This document shows positions 53,685 through 62,264 of a DNA stretch of 64,000 bases, piece by piece (positions within the stretch are counted from its first letter, which is position 1; the number at the start of each line of letters is the position of its first letter). The stretch covers positions 34,633 to 98,632 of the forward strand of contig JANWZD010000008.1 in assembly GCA_025054935.1 (NCBI GenBank), read 5' to 3'. This DNA comes from Dehalococcoidia bacterium. GTDB lineage: Bacteria > Chloroflexota > Dehalococcoidia > SpSt-223. The translations under genes were made by a program, and so were the position numbers. The notes under the pieces are model-generated. The model made no database searches, had not been told where the DNA came from, and saw only the letters and a list, made by a program, of their open reading frames with translations.

Positions 53685-55560
53685 CCTTGGGACGACGAAC
53701 TCCGTCGTCGCCGTGATGGACGCCGGCGAGCCGGTCGTCATCGAAAACGCCGAAGGCAACCGCATCACTCCTTCGGTCGTCGCCATCAACCCCAAGACCG
53801 GCGAACGGCTCGTCGGTCAAGTCGCCAAGCGGCAGGCGATCACCAACCCCTTGAACACGATCTTCTCGGTCAAGCGTCTGATGGGCCGCAAGTTTGACGA
53901 CCCGATGGTCCAGCGGACGATGAAGATCGTTCCCTACAAGATTGTGCCGGCGCCGAATGGTGATGCCTGGGTCGAGATGGGCGGCAAGAAATACAGCCCG
54001 CCGGAGATCTCGGCCATGATCCTGCAGAAACTGAAGACCGATGCCGAGGCGAAGCTGGGCGAGAAGATCACCCAGGCCGTCATCACCGTCCCGGCCTACT
54101 TCAACGACAGCCAGCGCCAAGCGACCCGCGACGCCGGCAAGATCGCCGGCCTGGAAGTGCTGCGCATTATCAACGAGCCGACGGCAGCGGCGCTTGCTTA
54201 CGGCCTCGACAAGAAGAAGGACGAGTACATCGCCGTGTATGACCTCGGCGGTGGCACCTTCGACATTTCGATCCTCCAGCTGGGCGACGGGGTCTTCGAG
54301 GTCAAGAGCACCAACGGAGACACGTTCCTTGGCGGCGATGACTTCGACCAGCGGATCATCGACTGGCTGGCGGATGAGTTCCGCAAGGAGCAGGGGATCG
54401 ACCTGCGCCAAGACCGGATGGCGATGCAGCGCCTGAAGGAGGCTGCGGAGAAGGCGAAGATCGAACTGTCTTCGACCCAGCAGACAGAGATCAACCTGCC
54501 GTTTATCACGGCCGATTCGAGCGGGCCGAAGCATCTGACGATGACCCTGACGCGCGCCAAGCTGGAGCAGCTCGTCGAAGACTTGGTCGAGCGCACGGTC
54601 GGGCCGGTCCAGCAGGCGCTCAAGGATGCCGGACTGACCGCCAGCCAGATCGATGAGGTGGTGCTTGTCGGCGGCCAGACGCGCATGCCGCTCGTTATCG
54701 AGCGCGTCCGCAGGCTGTTCGGCAAGGAGCCGCACAAGGGTGTCAACCCCGACGAGGTGGTGGCGATCGGCGCGGCGATCCAAGCCGGGGTGCTGAAGGG
54801 CGAAGTGCGCGACGTCTTGCTGCTCGACGTGACGCCGCTGACGCTCGGCATCGAGACGCTCGGCGGAGTGATGACGCCGCTCATCCCGCGCAACACCACC
54901 ATTCCGACGAGTAAGAGCGAGATCTTCTCGACCGCGTCGGACAACCAGACCTCGGTCGAGATCCATGTCCTCCAAGGCGAGCGGCCGATGGCGAGCGAGA
55001 ACAAATCGATCGGCCGGTTTGTTCTCGACGGCATCCTTCCCGCGCCGCGCGGCGTGCCGCAGATCGAGGTGACCTTCGACCTGAACGCCGACGGCATCCT
55101 CTCGGTCTCGGCAAAAGACAAAGCGACAGGACGCGAGCAGAAGATCACGATCCAGCCCTCGAGCGGCCTCTCGAAAGAGGAGATTGAGCGGATGATCCGC
55201 GACGCTGAGGCGCATGCCGAAGAGGACCGCCGCCGCCGCGAGGAGATCGAACTGCGCAACCAAGCTGACTCGCTCGCCTACCAAGCGGAGAAGATGCTGC
55301 GCGAGCACAGCGAGCGTATCCCCTCTGACCTGAAGCTAGAGGTCGAAGGCAAGATCGCGGCGGTGCGCTCGGCACTCCAAAGCGGCGACGCTACCACAAT
55401 CCGCACCGCGCGCGATGAGCTGTCGCAGGCGCTCCAGCGCGTCGGGCAGGCGGTCTACAGTCAGCAGGCTGCCGGCGGCGATGGTCCAAGCGCTGGGCCG
55501 AGCGCCGGGCCGCGCCCGTCCGATGAGGGCACCGTCGAAGGCGAGTTCCGCGAACTGTAG
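53662..55560 (+). CDS. dnaK: Chaperone DnaK (Hsp70)
   Basis: A 632-residue Hsp70. The ATPase domain has [63 protein letters not shown] and [11 protein letters not shown]. The substrate domain has [32 protein letters not shown] and [18 protein letters not shown]. The tail ends VEGEFREL, lacking EEVD as expected for bacteria. GGAGGAA precedes ATG at 53662. It is cotranscribed with hspR; grpE and dnaJ are not adjacent. Confidence 0.97.
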   Translation: MAKVIGIDLGTTNSVVAVMDAGEPVVIENAEGNRITPSVVAINPKTGERLVGQVAKRQAITNPLNTIFSVKRLMGRKFDDPMVQRTMKIVPYKIVPAPNGDAWVEMGGKKYSPPEISAMILQKLKTDAEAKLGEKITQAVITVPAYFNDSQRQATRDAGKIAGLEVLRIINEPTAAALAYGLDKKKDEYIAVYDLGGGTFDISILQLGDGVFEVKSTNGDTFLGGDDFDQRIIDWLADEFRKEQGIDLRQDRMAMQRLKEAAEKAKIELSSTQQTEINLPFITADSSGPKHLTMTLTRAKLEQLVEDLVERTVGPVQQALKDAGLTASQIDEVVLVGGQTRMPLVIERVRRLFGKEPHKGVNPDEVVAIGAAIQAGVLKGEVRDVLLLDVTPLTLGIETLGGVMTPLIPRNTTIPTSKSEIFSTASDNQTSVEIHVLQGERPMASENKSIGRFVLDGILPAPRGVPQIEVTFDLNADGILSVSAKDKATGREQKITIQPSSGLSKEEIERMIRDAEAHAEEDRRRREEIELRNQADSLAYQAEKMLREHSERIPSDLKLEVEGKIAAVRSALQSGDATTIRTARDELSQALQRVGQAVYSQQAAGGDGPSAGPSAGPRPSDEGTVEGEFREL

Positions 55561-55574
55561 CGCCTCATCTCCTG

Positions 55575-55602
55575 CCCCCTCTCCCAAGGAGAGGGGGTTT
55601 TT
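55575..55602 (+). terminator. Rho-independent terminator after dnaK
   Basis: Ten-bp stem CCCCCTCTCC / GGAGAGGGGG with a 3-base CAA loop and five Ts (55598-55602), starting 14 bp after the dnaK stop. Confidence 0.93.
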
Positions 55603-55992
55603 CTGCCGTGGCGCCCTCACCCCCCCCGCCGAGCCCGCTCGGCGCTCCTCGAGGGTCCTGAACGTCAATTCGCATATCCGGCCCGAGCCTGCTCGGCCGT
55701 AATCAGACCGAGTTGCCGCTGCCGGGCGACGACGTGGCTGCTCGCAACGACGCCAGGAATGCTGCCCGTCATGGCTCTGCCTGTCGCTGGCGGCAGGATG
55801 CACTCGCAAGACGCCATTGACGGACGCCCGTCAGAGCGGCAGATACCGACGATGGCAGATGATACCCCCCAGCGATCGGCTCAGTGACGGCGAAGACGAG
55901 CGCGGCATCTACGAAGCCGTCGCTGCCGGCCGGCTGGCGCAGACTTTTGCCCCTCTCGTCACCCTTGGGGTTGCGACGACAGCCTCGCGCGG
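55603..55992. other. Intergenic stretch of about 390 bp
   Basis: No supported gene. A GCTCGCAACGACG piece of the repeat family lies at 55738, and a short minus-strand open piece (VVARQRQLGLITAEQARAGY) may be the tail of a decayed gene. Confidence 0.45.
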
Positions 55993-57075
55993 TCAAACGG
56001 CGCGAGCGTACTGCATGCCGCCGAGATGGCGCACGACGCCCTTCAGTTCGAGCATGACCAGCGCGGCGCTGACGCTCGCGGCGGGCAGGTCGGCCAGCCG
56101 GCAGAGCTCGTCGATGTGGAGCGGCTCGCGCGAGAGGTGTGGCAAGAGCGCGGCCTCGACCGGGTCGTCCGTAAGGGCTTCCTGCATGTCGAGCCGGCCC
56201 TGCAGGGGGCCAACTTCGTCGATCACGTCCTCGACCGTGCTGACCAGCTTGGCGAGGCCGCGCTTGATGAACTGGTTCGGCCCGTCCGAGAGGGACGAGA
56301 AGATGCTCCCGGGAACAGCAAACGTCTCGCGGTTCTGGTTGAGCGCGTAGGCGAGAGTAAGGAGTGCTCCGCTGGAGCGGTCTCCTTCGACGACAAGGAC
56401 GCCGCGACTCAGTCCGCTGATGATCCGGTTGCGCTGGGGGAAGTTGGTCGGCGCCGGCTTTGTCCCGAGGGGATATTCGCTCACGAGCGCGCCCTGCTCG
56501 ACGATGCGCGCTGCCAGCTTGGCGTTCTCAGCGGGGTAGATAATGTCCAGCCCGGAACCGAAGACGGCGATCGTCCGGCCACCGGCATCGAGGCTGGCGA
56601 GGTGAGCGACGGTGTCGATGCCCCGGGCGAGCCCGCTGACGACAGTGTAGCCGCGCTGAGCGAGGTCGCGGGCGAACTGGGCCGCTGCCTGCCGGCCATA
56701 CGGGGTCGCTCGGCGCGTGCCGACGACGGCGATCGCGCGGCTATCTTCGTCTCGAAGCGTGCCGCGCACGAAGAGCACGGGCGGGGCAGCATCGATCTCG
56801 CGCAGCAGGCGGGGATAGGCGGGATCATTCCAGTCGAAGGCGCGCACGCCGGCCCGGTGCAGCTGCTCCAGTTCGCGCTCGGGATCGATGGACGCCTTCG
56901 CTGCCGCCAGCGCCTCGCGGGTACGCTCGTCAATGCCGGCGGCGGCCAAGGCGGCAGCGCTCGCCCGCCAAGCGAACGAAAGGTCGCCGAAGGCCTGCTC
57001 CAGGCGGCGAAACTTCGACGGACCGATACCCGGCACGCGCGCCAAGGCGATGCGGTAGGCAAGATCCTCGCTCAT
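55993..57075 (-). CDS. dprA: DNA-processing protein DprA
   Basis: A 360-residue protein that loads RecA on incoming single-stranded DNA in natural transformation. An N-terminal helix-hairpin-helix/SAM part (IALARVPGIGPSKFRRLEQA) precedes the Rossmann core: AVVGTRRATPYGRQAA, VVSGLARGIDTVAH, FGSGLDIIYPAEN, SEYPLGTKP, FPQRNRIISGLS and VVEGDRSSGAL. A winged-helix C-terminal domain follows (about 295-360). With comM at 31 kb it suggests a competence route, though no uptake genes are in view. A BON-domain gene lies 31 bp upstream. Confidence 0.93.
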   Translation of the reverse strand: MSEDLAYRIALARVPGIGPSKFRRLEQAFGDLSFAWRASAAALAAAGIDERTREALAAAKASIDPERELEQLHRAGVRAFDWNDPAYPRLLREIDAAPPVLFVRGTLRDEDSRAIAVVGTRRATPYGRQAAAQFARDLAQRGYTVVSGLARGIDTVAHLASLDAGGRTIAVFGSGLDIIYPAENAKLAARIVEQGALVSEYPLGTKPAPTNFPQRNRIISGLSRGVLVVEGDRSSGALLTLAYALNQNRETFAVPGSIFSSLSDGPNQFIKRGLAKLVSTVEDVIDEVGPLQGRLDMQEALTDDPVEAALLPHLSREPLHIDELCRLADLPAASVSAALVMLELKGVVRHLGGMQYARAV

Positions 57076-57106
57076 GGCGGCCCGCTGGGCGTCGGTCGCT
57101 CCGGTG

Positions 57107-57373
57107 TCAGTGTCGGCGGACGACGCGGATATCGTCGATCACTGCAGCGATGCCCGGCAAGGAACGGACAATCTCGAGAGCGGCGTCGCGGACCTCGGGG
57201 CTGGGAACGGTGCCGAGCAGCCGGATCCGATCCTCGACGGCGGTGATCTCGATCTGATGGCCAGCGGTGCGCGGGTCGCGGGCGAGGGCCTGATTGATCC
57301 GCCAGATGATGCCGACATCCCGGCTGGTATTGAGGCGGTTTGCCACGCGGTAACGGTGCGGCTCCGGCAACAT
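57107..57373 (-). CDS. BON-domain protein
   Basis: An 88-residue protein consisting of one BON domain (about residues 20-85): IIWRINQALARDPRTAGHQI, ITAVEDRIRLLGTVPSPEVR and the glycine-valine ending VIDDIRVV. BON domains bind phospholipids or associate with membranes; free single-BON proteins are of unclear role. GGGAGAAGG precedes ATG at 57373. It lies upstream of dprA in the same direction. Confidence 0.85.
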   Translation of the reverse strand: MLPEPHRYRVANRLNTSRDVGIIWRINQALARDPRTAGHQIEITAVEDRIRLLGTVPSPEVRDAALEIVRSLPGIAAVIDDIRVVRRH

Positions 57374-57560
57374 CGCGACCTTCTCCCGACGATCGTTCCC
57401 CGCTGATTGTAGCCGACGTCATGCGCAGCTCTCCGGCCTCCGCTTGGCCCGACGCTCGGCATGGCGAGCTCAGCGGTGCAGTCGACGCGGCTCGAGGCCC
57501 ACGCGGCATAGCCGCGCGCTTAGGAACCGCTCTCTCGGTTCCATTCCCCTCAGGCTCACG

Positions 57561-57576
57561 CATTGCGAGGGCAATC
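57561..57576 (+). repeat. Collapsed REP-like element
   Basis: CATTGCGAGGGCAATC: the arms ATTGC (57562-57566) and GCAAT (57571-57575) are separated by only 4 bases, as if the spacer of a longer element had been lost. Confidence 0.45.
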
Positions 57577-58057
57577 CTTGCCCAGGGTCCTGCTCCTGTT
57601 CCGCGCGTTCTAGGCTCGCGCTGCGCATTGCCCGAGCCGCTCCGCGCTCGCGACGGCATCGCGACGGCGCTGGAGCGCTGCATCAGGCGCATCGCCCTCG
57701 CCGTCGGCGATGGTCGCCTGCCCTCGGTTGCCCTAGGAGCGCGGCCGCAGCATCCCTCTCGCTCGCCTCACCGTCAGCACTGCGGCGCGCTTCAGCCTTC
57801 AAAAACCATAAAGGGAGCAGCACGCCACTCGCCCTGCTGCAGCGAGGCTCCCCGAGCGCCGAGACAAGCAAGACAGTATCGAGGTGACGGTCGCCTCCTT
57901 TTGTGCCGGCATCAAACCGGGGTGTACTTTCCCCGTCATGGCAAGGTTCTTGAGGAGAAACAAAGCGACTCGTCCAGAAAATTAAGCTGGGGCCGCTGCC
58001 GCCGCTATTGCGAACGACGGGCGCTTAGCGTGGAACTTCCATTGCTTTCCAGCCCGG

Positions 58058-58159
58058 TAGGCTGAGCCCTGCTGTCTCCGTCATAGTGAGCTTGCGCAGT
58101 GCTGCTGCTACTCTGGCTGCGGGCATTAGGCTGAGCCCTGCTGTCTCCGTCATTGCGAG
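58058..58159. repeat. 33-bp direct repeat, two copies
   Basis: TAGGCTGAGCCCTGCTGTCT then CCGTCAT..GAG occurs at 58058-58090 and 58127-58159 with two mismatches, 69 bp apart. The second copy runs into the REP-like hairpin element. Confidence 0.8.
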
Positions 58160-58189
58160 GCCCGCCGCAGGCGGGCCGTGGCAATCCCG
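58149..58189 (+). repeat. REP-like element with perfect internal hairpin
   Basis: Outer arms ATTGC (58152-58156) and GCAAT (58181-58185) flank an 8-bp perfect stem GGCCCGCC-GCA-GGCGGGCC (58159-58177). This is the clearest hairpin form of the family. Confidence 0.75.
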
Positions 58190-58245
58190 TCCTCAGTGGG
58201 ACCACGCTCACTTCAGCAGAGGCTGCGGTCTCAGTTCTGATCGGG

Positions 58246-58275
58246 GTTGCCACGCTCGCTGCGCTCGCTCGCAAC
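58246..58275 (-). repeat. REP-like element, reverse-oriented copy
   Basis: Arms GTTGC (58246-58250) and GCAAC (58271-58275) flank CACGCTCGCTGCGCTCGCTC. It is the opposite orientation of the 23.3-kb copy with A-to-G changed arms. It runs directly into the 58-60-bp tandem array. Confidence 0.7.
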
Positions 58276-58455
58276 GACGGGCTTGTGGCCTGCGGGTGGT
58301 AGCGCCTTCGGCGCGGTGCTGTGCGCTCGCAACGACGGGCTTGTGGCCTGCGGGTGGTAGCGCTTTCGGCCGGGGTGCTGTGCGCTCGCAGCGACGGGCT
58401 TGTGGCCTGCGGGTGGTAGCGCCTTCAGCGCGGTGCTGCGCTCGCTCGCAGCGAC
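58267..58455. repeat. 58-60-bp tandem repeat, 3.2 copies
   Basis: Units begin GCTCGCAACGACGGGCTTGT at 58267, 58325 and 58384 (the last with GCAGCG), each followed by GGCCTGCGGGTGGTAGCGC and a C/TTTCGGC..GGTGCTG end. A partial fourth begins at 58444. The unit start is the right arm of the preceding REP-like element. Confidence 0.88.
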
Positions 58456-58633
58456 GCCGGACGAGATCCCACGCTGGAAGGCTGACGGCGCCAGACGAGG
58501 GGCGCAACGATGACCGGGAACGCCTCGGGCGGCCCCGTGATCGTGCTGCCAAATCGACCGCGCGTCCAGTCGGAGGAAAGAGGAGGGCAGGGAGGAGCGC
58601 GGCGTGGCCTGCAGCCGATTGCTGGGGCGCTGC

Positions 58634-59119
58634 TTACTGCCTCTCCTCGCGCCACTTGCGGAGGGCGCGCTCGTGAGTGGCGAAGGCGACCGGCGGCAGG
58701 GCGTCAGGAGGGAAGACCGCGACCTCGGCGGCATCATCGCCTGGCCGGAGCGTCCCGCCTCGCGCAACGGCGCGGTAGAAGACCGCGAGCCCGTGCTTGT
58801 TCGGCTCAAAGAACGACTGCGCATCCACCAGCCCCAGCAGCGCGATTTCAAGCCCCGTCTCCTCGCGCACCTCGCGCCGGGCGGCGTCTTCGACATCCTC
58901 GTCCCAATCGACAAAGCCGCCCGGCAGCGCCCAGCGGCCGAGCCCGGGCTCATTCGCCCGCTTGACGAGGACGACCCCGCCGGCATGCTCAACGATGCAG
59001 ACGGCGACCGGCGCTTGGTTGCGGTAGTGAATGCGGCCGCAGCGCGTGCAGACCGGCCGCAGCTTGCCTTCGACGGGACGCTCCTCCAGCGGTCCGCCGC
59101 ACGCCGTGCAGAACTTCAC
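58634..59119 (-). CDS. Nudix hydrolase with N-terminal zinc ribbon
   Basis: A 161-residue hydrolase. An N-terminal zinc ribbon (CTACGG at 4-9, CTRCGR at 24-29) as in NudC-like or other Nudix enzymes is followed by the Nudix box: GGFVDWDEDVEDAARREV, then REETGLE, in positions G-x5-E-x7-REUxEExGU. Likely cleaves a nucleoside diphosphate compound such as NADH or ADP-ribose. The GTG start overlaps the HIT stop as GTGA, last gene of the thi operon. Confidence 0.87.
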   Translation of the reverse strand: MKFCTACGGPLEERPVEGKLRPVCTRCGRIHYRNQAPVAVCIVEHAGGVVLVKRANEPGLGRWALPGGFVDWDEDVEDAARREVREETGLEIALLGLVDAQSFFEPNKHGLAVFYRAVARGGTLRPGDDAAEVAVFPPDALPPVAFATHERALRKWREERQ

Positions 59120-59457
59120 GCGCCGAACCGGCCGAGTGGCGCGCCGCCGAGCAGATGGTAATGAAGGTGAAAGATCGTCTGGCCGGAATGCGGGCCATTG
59201 TTGACGACCAGCCGGTAGCCGGTCTCGGCGATCCCGTGCTGCTGCGCGACAGTGTTCGCCGCTGCGTGGATCGCGCCCAGCAGCGGGCCATGGTCGGCGG
59301 TGAGCGCGCTCAGGCCGCTTAGATGCTCGCGCGGGACGATGAGGATATGGACGGGCGCTTGCGGCGCGATGTCGTGGAAGGCGACAACGCGCTCGTCTTG
59401 ATACGCCATGCGGGATGGGATCTCGCCCGCGATGATCTTGCAGAACAGACAGTCCAC
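59116..59457 (-). CDS. HIT-family (HinT-like) nucleotide-binding protein
   Basis: A 113-residue histidine-triad protein: DCLFCKIIAGEIPS start, VVAFHDIAPQAPVHILIVP, and the triad HLHYHLLGG (H-x-H-x-H). HinT-type phosphoramidases cleave AMP-NH2-like bonds. The start is taken as GTG at 59457, since GGAGGG sits four bases before it, one base after the thiE/thiS stop; an upstream GTG at 59469 lacks a site. Confidence 0.88.
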   Translation of the reverse strand: MDCLFCKIIAGEIPSRMAYQDERVVAFHDIAPQAPVHILIVPREHLSGLSALTADHGPLLGAIHAAANTVAQQHGIAETGYRLVVNNGPHSGQTIFHLHYHLLGGAPLGRFGA

Positions 59458-59458
59458 G

Positions 59459-59662
59459 CTACCCTCCACCGATCATGCGGACGATCTCGATCGTCGCGCC
59501 GTCGGCAATGACGGTCTCGCTGAAGCGCTCGCGGGCGACAATCTCCCCCGACAGCTCAACCGCCACGATCCGCGGGTCAACTTTAAGCGATTCAAGAAGC
59601 GCCGCAACTGTCATCCCCGCGGGGATCTCGCGCGGCGCGCCGTTGAGCTGGACACGAATCAT
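59459..59662 (-). CDS. thiS: Possible separate ThiS from internal start within thiE
   Basis: ATG at 59662 begins [17 protein letters not shown], the normal N-terminus of free ThiS (67 residues), and is preceded by GGAGGG (plus-strand 59669-59674) with an ideal 6-base spacer. Free ThiS normally needs an exposed C-terminal Gly-Gly; this one ends Gly-Gly-Gly. Both a fused and a free form may thus be made from one frame. Confidence 0.6.
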   Translation of the reverse strand: MIRVQLNGAPREIPAGMTVAALLESLKVDPRIVAVELSGEIVARERFSETVIADGATIEIVRMIGGG

Positions 59663-60262
59663 GGTCGTCCCTCCGAAGGCACGCGCGATCGCCGCCGCCG
59701 CATCCCGTCGGTCAGCTGCGCCGAGCACTGCCGAGATGACAGCAACCCCGTCTGCACCGGCGACCCGCACGTCGGGAGCGCGCTCGGCAGTGATGCCGCC
59801 GATAGCGAGGAGCGGCTTGCTCGTCGCGGCGCGGACAGCGCGCAGCAGGTCGAGACCGCTTGCTGGGCGGTCGGGATGAGAGCGGCTGGGGTAGATCGTC
59901 CCGACGATAAAGAAATCTGCCTCATCGAGATCGGTGACGGCGTGGACTGAGCGGCCGACGATCAGCCGGGGCGCGATGCGCCGCACAGCAGCGACCGGCA
60001 AGCCGCCCGTCGGCAACTGGACCCCATCCGCGCCCGCCGCGAGGGCGATGTCGACCCGCTCATTGACGAAGAGCAGGACGCCTGCCGGCAGCCGCGCGCG
60101 CAGGGCGCAGGCCAGTTCATACTGCTGACGCGCCGGGAGGTCCGGCTCGCGCAGCTGCACTGCCGTCGCGCCGCCCGCCGCTGCTTCGACGAGCGCGTCC
60201 ACCAGTCCCTCCGCGCCGGTCAGGCGGCGGTCGGAGACGACAAGCAGCCCGCCGATCGTCAC
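59459..60262 (-). CDS. thiE: Fused thiamine-phosphate synthase ThiE - sulfur carrier ThiS
   Basis: A 267-residue protein. Residues 1-200 are ThiE, the TIM-barrel enzyme joining thiazole-P and [62 protein letters not shown] and [13 protein letters not shown]. Residues 201-267 are ThiS, a ubiquitin-like sulfur carrier ([19 protein letters not shown]) ending MIGGG. The frame is continuous across the join. An ATG with GGAGGG six bases upstream lies exactly at the join. GTG start overlaps thiG by 4 bp. Confidence 0.87.
   Translation of the reverse strand: MTIGGLLVVSDRRLTGAEGLVDALVEAAAGGATAVQLREPDLPARQQYELACALRARLPAGVLLFVNERVDIALAAGADGVQLPTGGLPVAAVRRIAPRLIVGRSVHAVTDLDEADFFIVGTIYPSRSHPDRPASGLDLLRAVRAATSKPLLAIGGITAERAPDVRVAGADGVAVISAVLGAADRRDAAAAIARAFGGTTMIRVQLNGAPREIPAGMTVAALLESLKVDPRIVAVELSGEIVARERFSETVIADGATIEIVRMIGGG
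59669..59674 (-). promoter_or_regulatory. Internal ribosome-binding site for ThiS
   Basis: GGAGGG on the minus strand, 6 bases before the internal ATG at 59662. It is the strongest Shine-Dalgarno match inside this gene. Confidence 0.55.
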
Positions 60263-61032
60263 CGGACGACCCCCTCCAGCGGGCTGCTTGCGCTGGCGTA
60301 GGCGCGCTTCGGGATCCGGCCGGCGCGATAGGCGAGGCGGCCGGCCTCGACACCAAGCCGAAATGCTTCCGCCATCAGTGCCGGGTCCTTCGCTTCAGCG
60401 ATGGCCGTGTTGACGAGAACGGCACTTGCGCCAATCTCCATCGCGAGAGCGGCATCAGAAGGCGCTCCCAGCCCCGCGTCGACGACAACGGGGACGCTCG
60501 CCTGCTCAATGATGATCTTGATCTGCTCGAAGTTGACCATTCCTTGCCCTGAGCCAATCGGCGAGGCGAGCGGCATGACCGTTGCGCAGCCGATCTCCTC
60601 CAGCCGGCGAGCAAGCACCGGGTCGTCGTTGATATACGGCAGAACGTCGAAGCCTTCTTCAATCAGCCGTCGCGCCGCCTCGAGCGTCCCGATCGGGTCG
60701 GGAAGGAGGTATTTCGGGTCAGGGATCACTTCGAGTTTGATCCAGTTCGGCAGGCCGAGCGCGCGCGCGAGACGGGCAATCCGCAGCGCCTCCTCTGGGG
60801 TGGCACAGCCGGCGGTGTTCGGCAGGATGGTGTAGCGCGACCAGTCGACATAGTCGAGCAGGGTCTTCTCCCCCGGACGGTCGAGCGGCAGGCGGCGAAT
60901 GGCGACGGTGACAATCTCGGTCCCCGAGGCGGCAAGCGCCGCGTTCATCTCCTCGGGCGTCCGGTACTTGCCGGTGCCGAGCATCAACCGCGAGCGAAAC
61001 GTTCGGCCAGCGATGATCAGGGGGTCGGTCAT
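60259..61032 (-). CDS. thiG: Thiazole synthase ThiG
   Basis: A 257-residue TIM-barrel enzyme forming the thiazole ring from deoxyxylulose phosphate, dehydroglycine and ThiS thiocarboxylate. It has [74 protein letters not shown] and [19 protein letters not shown]. The catalytic Lys is in IKLEVI. GGAGG precedes ATG at 61032. First gene behind the TPP riboswitch, overlapping thiE by GTGA. Confidence 0.95.
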   Translation of the reverse strand: MTDPLIIAGRTFRSRLMLGTGKYRTPEEMNAALAASGTEIVTVAIRRLPLDRPGEKTLLDYVDWSRYTILPNTAGCATPEEALRIARLARALGLPNWIKLEVIPDPKYLLPDPIGTLEAARRLIEEGFDVLPYINDDPVLARRLEEIGCATVMPLASPIGSGQGMVNFEQIKIIIEQASVPVVVDAGLGAPSDAALAMEIGASAVLVNTAIAEAKDPALMAEAFRLGVEAGRLAYRAGRIPKRAYASASSPLEGVVR

Positions 61033-61059
61033 AGCGCTCCTCCGGTGCGCGGGAACGAG

Positions 61060-61092
61060 AAACGCCGCCTCCGAACGGCCGGTGCGGCGTTT
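61060..61092 (-). terminator. Hairpin between the TPP aptamer and thiG
   Basis: Nine-bp stem AAACGCCGC / GCGGCGTTT with a 15-base loop. The following tail (CTCGTTCCC) has few Ts, so it may be a weak terminator or part of the riboswitch expression platform. Confidence 0.55.
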
Positions 61093-61099
61093 GCATTCC

Positions 61100-61193
61100 A
61101 CGCATTCCCTCCGCCGGCACGACCCGGATCAGGTGTTTCGGGGTCATCGGCGGCTCCTGCCGATTTCTCAGCCCGACTCCCGGGCTCCCCCAG
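61100..61193 (-). promoter_or_regulatory. TPP riboswitch (THI element)
   Basis: Read on the minus strand: GGGGGAGCCCGG..GGGCTGAGA, then ATGACCCCGAAACACCTGAT, then CCGGGTCGTGCCGGCGGAGG-GA. CTGAGA and ACCTGATC-x-GG...TGCC are the conserved TPP-binding core. It should switch the downstream thiG operon off when thiamine diphosphate is plentiful. Confidence 0.93.
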
Positions 61194-61239
61194 CGCGCAC
61201 ATGTTCAGTTCATTCTCAATATCCTACCACACCCTCATG

Positions 61240-61801
61240 ACGAGCGCGCCGGCGGGGCATGGGCGTTCTTCCCGAAAGGAGACGCGAACAAGGCGCTCCG
61301 ATCGTCGTGCCGCCCGCCTTCGTCGCGAGGCCGCTCGCCGCGTGGACAGCGGGCCACCCTTCGAGCAGACGCAGGGAGCGAGCGTTCCTCACCAAAGCGC
61401 GCTCGCCCGCCTTGCCGACGTCCTTGCGGACGTCTTCGAGCCCCGGGGGGAGCGGCCGAGAGCGGCGCTAGTCACTGAAACGCTTTGGAAGTGGCAGGCG
61501 AAACGGTGCTCGGGCGACCGCCGGACCGACGTGCCGGCTCCGAGCGCTCTCCGGTCCAGTTCGGCGACGATGGCTGACTCTTCGTGCGAGCCGACTGCAT
61601 CAGCAGCTTCGGCAGCGCCCGCCGCTCGCTCGGGCCGGTGGTGCTCACGCGCGCCCGCTGTCCGCCCGGCTCGCTCGATCAGCAACTCCTCGCTCCCTCC
61701 CTACCGTCACCGGCGTCAGGCGTGACGGGGAGCATCACCTCTTTCTGCTCACCGTGATCGTCAGCGCGCAGCGTCTCCTCCCGCGGCGCGGGGGAGGGCG
61801 G
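61240..61801. other. Intergenic stretch of about 560 bp, no supported gene
   Basis: High-GC open frames without starts or domains. The left edge (61221-61229) has TGGTAGGAT on the minus strand, a possible extended -10 for the thi riboswitch transcript. Confidence 0.5.
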
Positions 61802-62260
61802 CTACCGCTCCGCTTCTTGGAGTTCCCGCTCGAGGCGGGCAGCATACTCCGGATCGAGCGGCGCGTCGTCGGCCGGAACGAGAGGGGCGCTCGGCGCGCG
61901 CCGGCTCAGTCGGCGGAGAGCGAGGGTGACCACGCCGATGCCGATCACAAACCCAACGGCCGGCATAATCCACGCCGTCAGACTAGGGCCTTCCTTCGGC
62001 GGCGCGACGAGGATCGACTCGCCGTAGCGCTCGACGAAATAGGCGGTGATCTGCTCAGGGGTCTCGCCGGCGGCGAGCTTTTGGCGGATCTGCTCTTTCA
62101 TCTGATTGGCGAGCGCGCTATCGGACCCTTCGAGCGACGTCTCGCAGACAGGACATTTGAGCGTGCGGTAGAGGAGAAAGGCGTCCCGCGTCGGGTCTTG
62201 GGCGAAGGCCGGCGTGACAGCGAGAGCGCCGAGCAGCAGAGCGAGCAGGAGACGGAACAT
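61802..62260 (-). CDS. ccmH: Cytochrome c maturation protein CcmH
   Basis: A 152-residue CcmH/NrfF-type protein keeping the haem-binding cysteines of apocytochrome c reduced. An N-terminal signal (FRLLLALLLGALAVTPAFAQ) precedes a periplasm-side domain with the redox motif LKCPVCETSL and RQKLAAGETPEQITAYFVER and YGESILVAPP. One membrane helix follows (AWIMPAVGFVIGIGVVTLAL) with a cytoplasmic tail. ATG at 62260 is 4 bp after ccdA. Confidence 0.88.
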   Translation of the reverse strand: MFRLLLALLLGALAVTPAFAQDPTRDAFLLYRTLKCPVCETSLEGSDSALANQMKEQIRQKLAAGETPEQITAYFVERYGESILVAPPKEGPSLTAWIMPAVGFVIGIGVVTLALRRLSRRAPSAPLVPADDAPLDPEYAARLERELQEAER

Positions 62261-62264
62261 TGCG

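Larger units (their letters stand above)
57374..58633. other. 1.3-kb repeat-rich desert
   Basis: No supported gene. It contains three REP-like family members, a duplicated 33-bp segment and a 58-60-bp tandem array (listed separately). Confidence 0.6.

Noticed and set aside
58267..58455. CRISPR array
   Set aside because: Units of 58-60 bp are contiguous with no unique spacers, and no cas genes are in the window.
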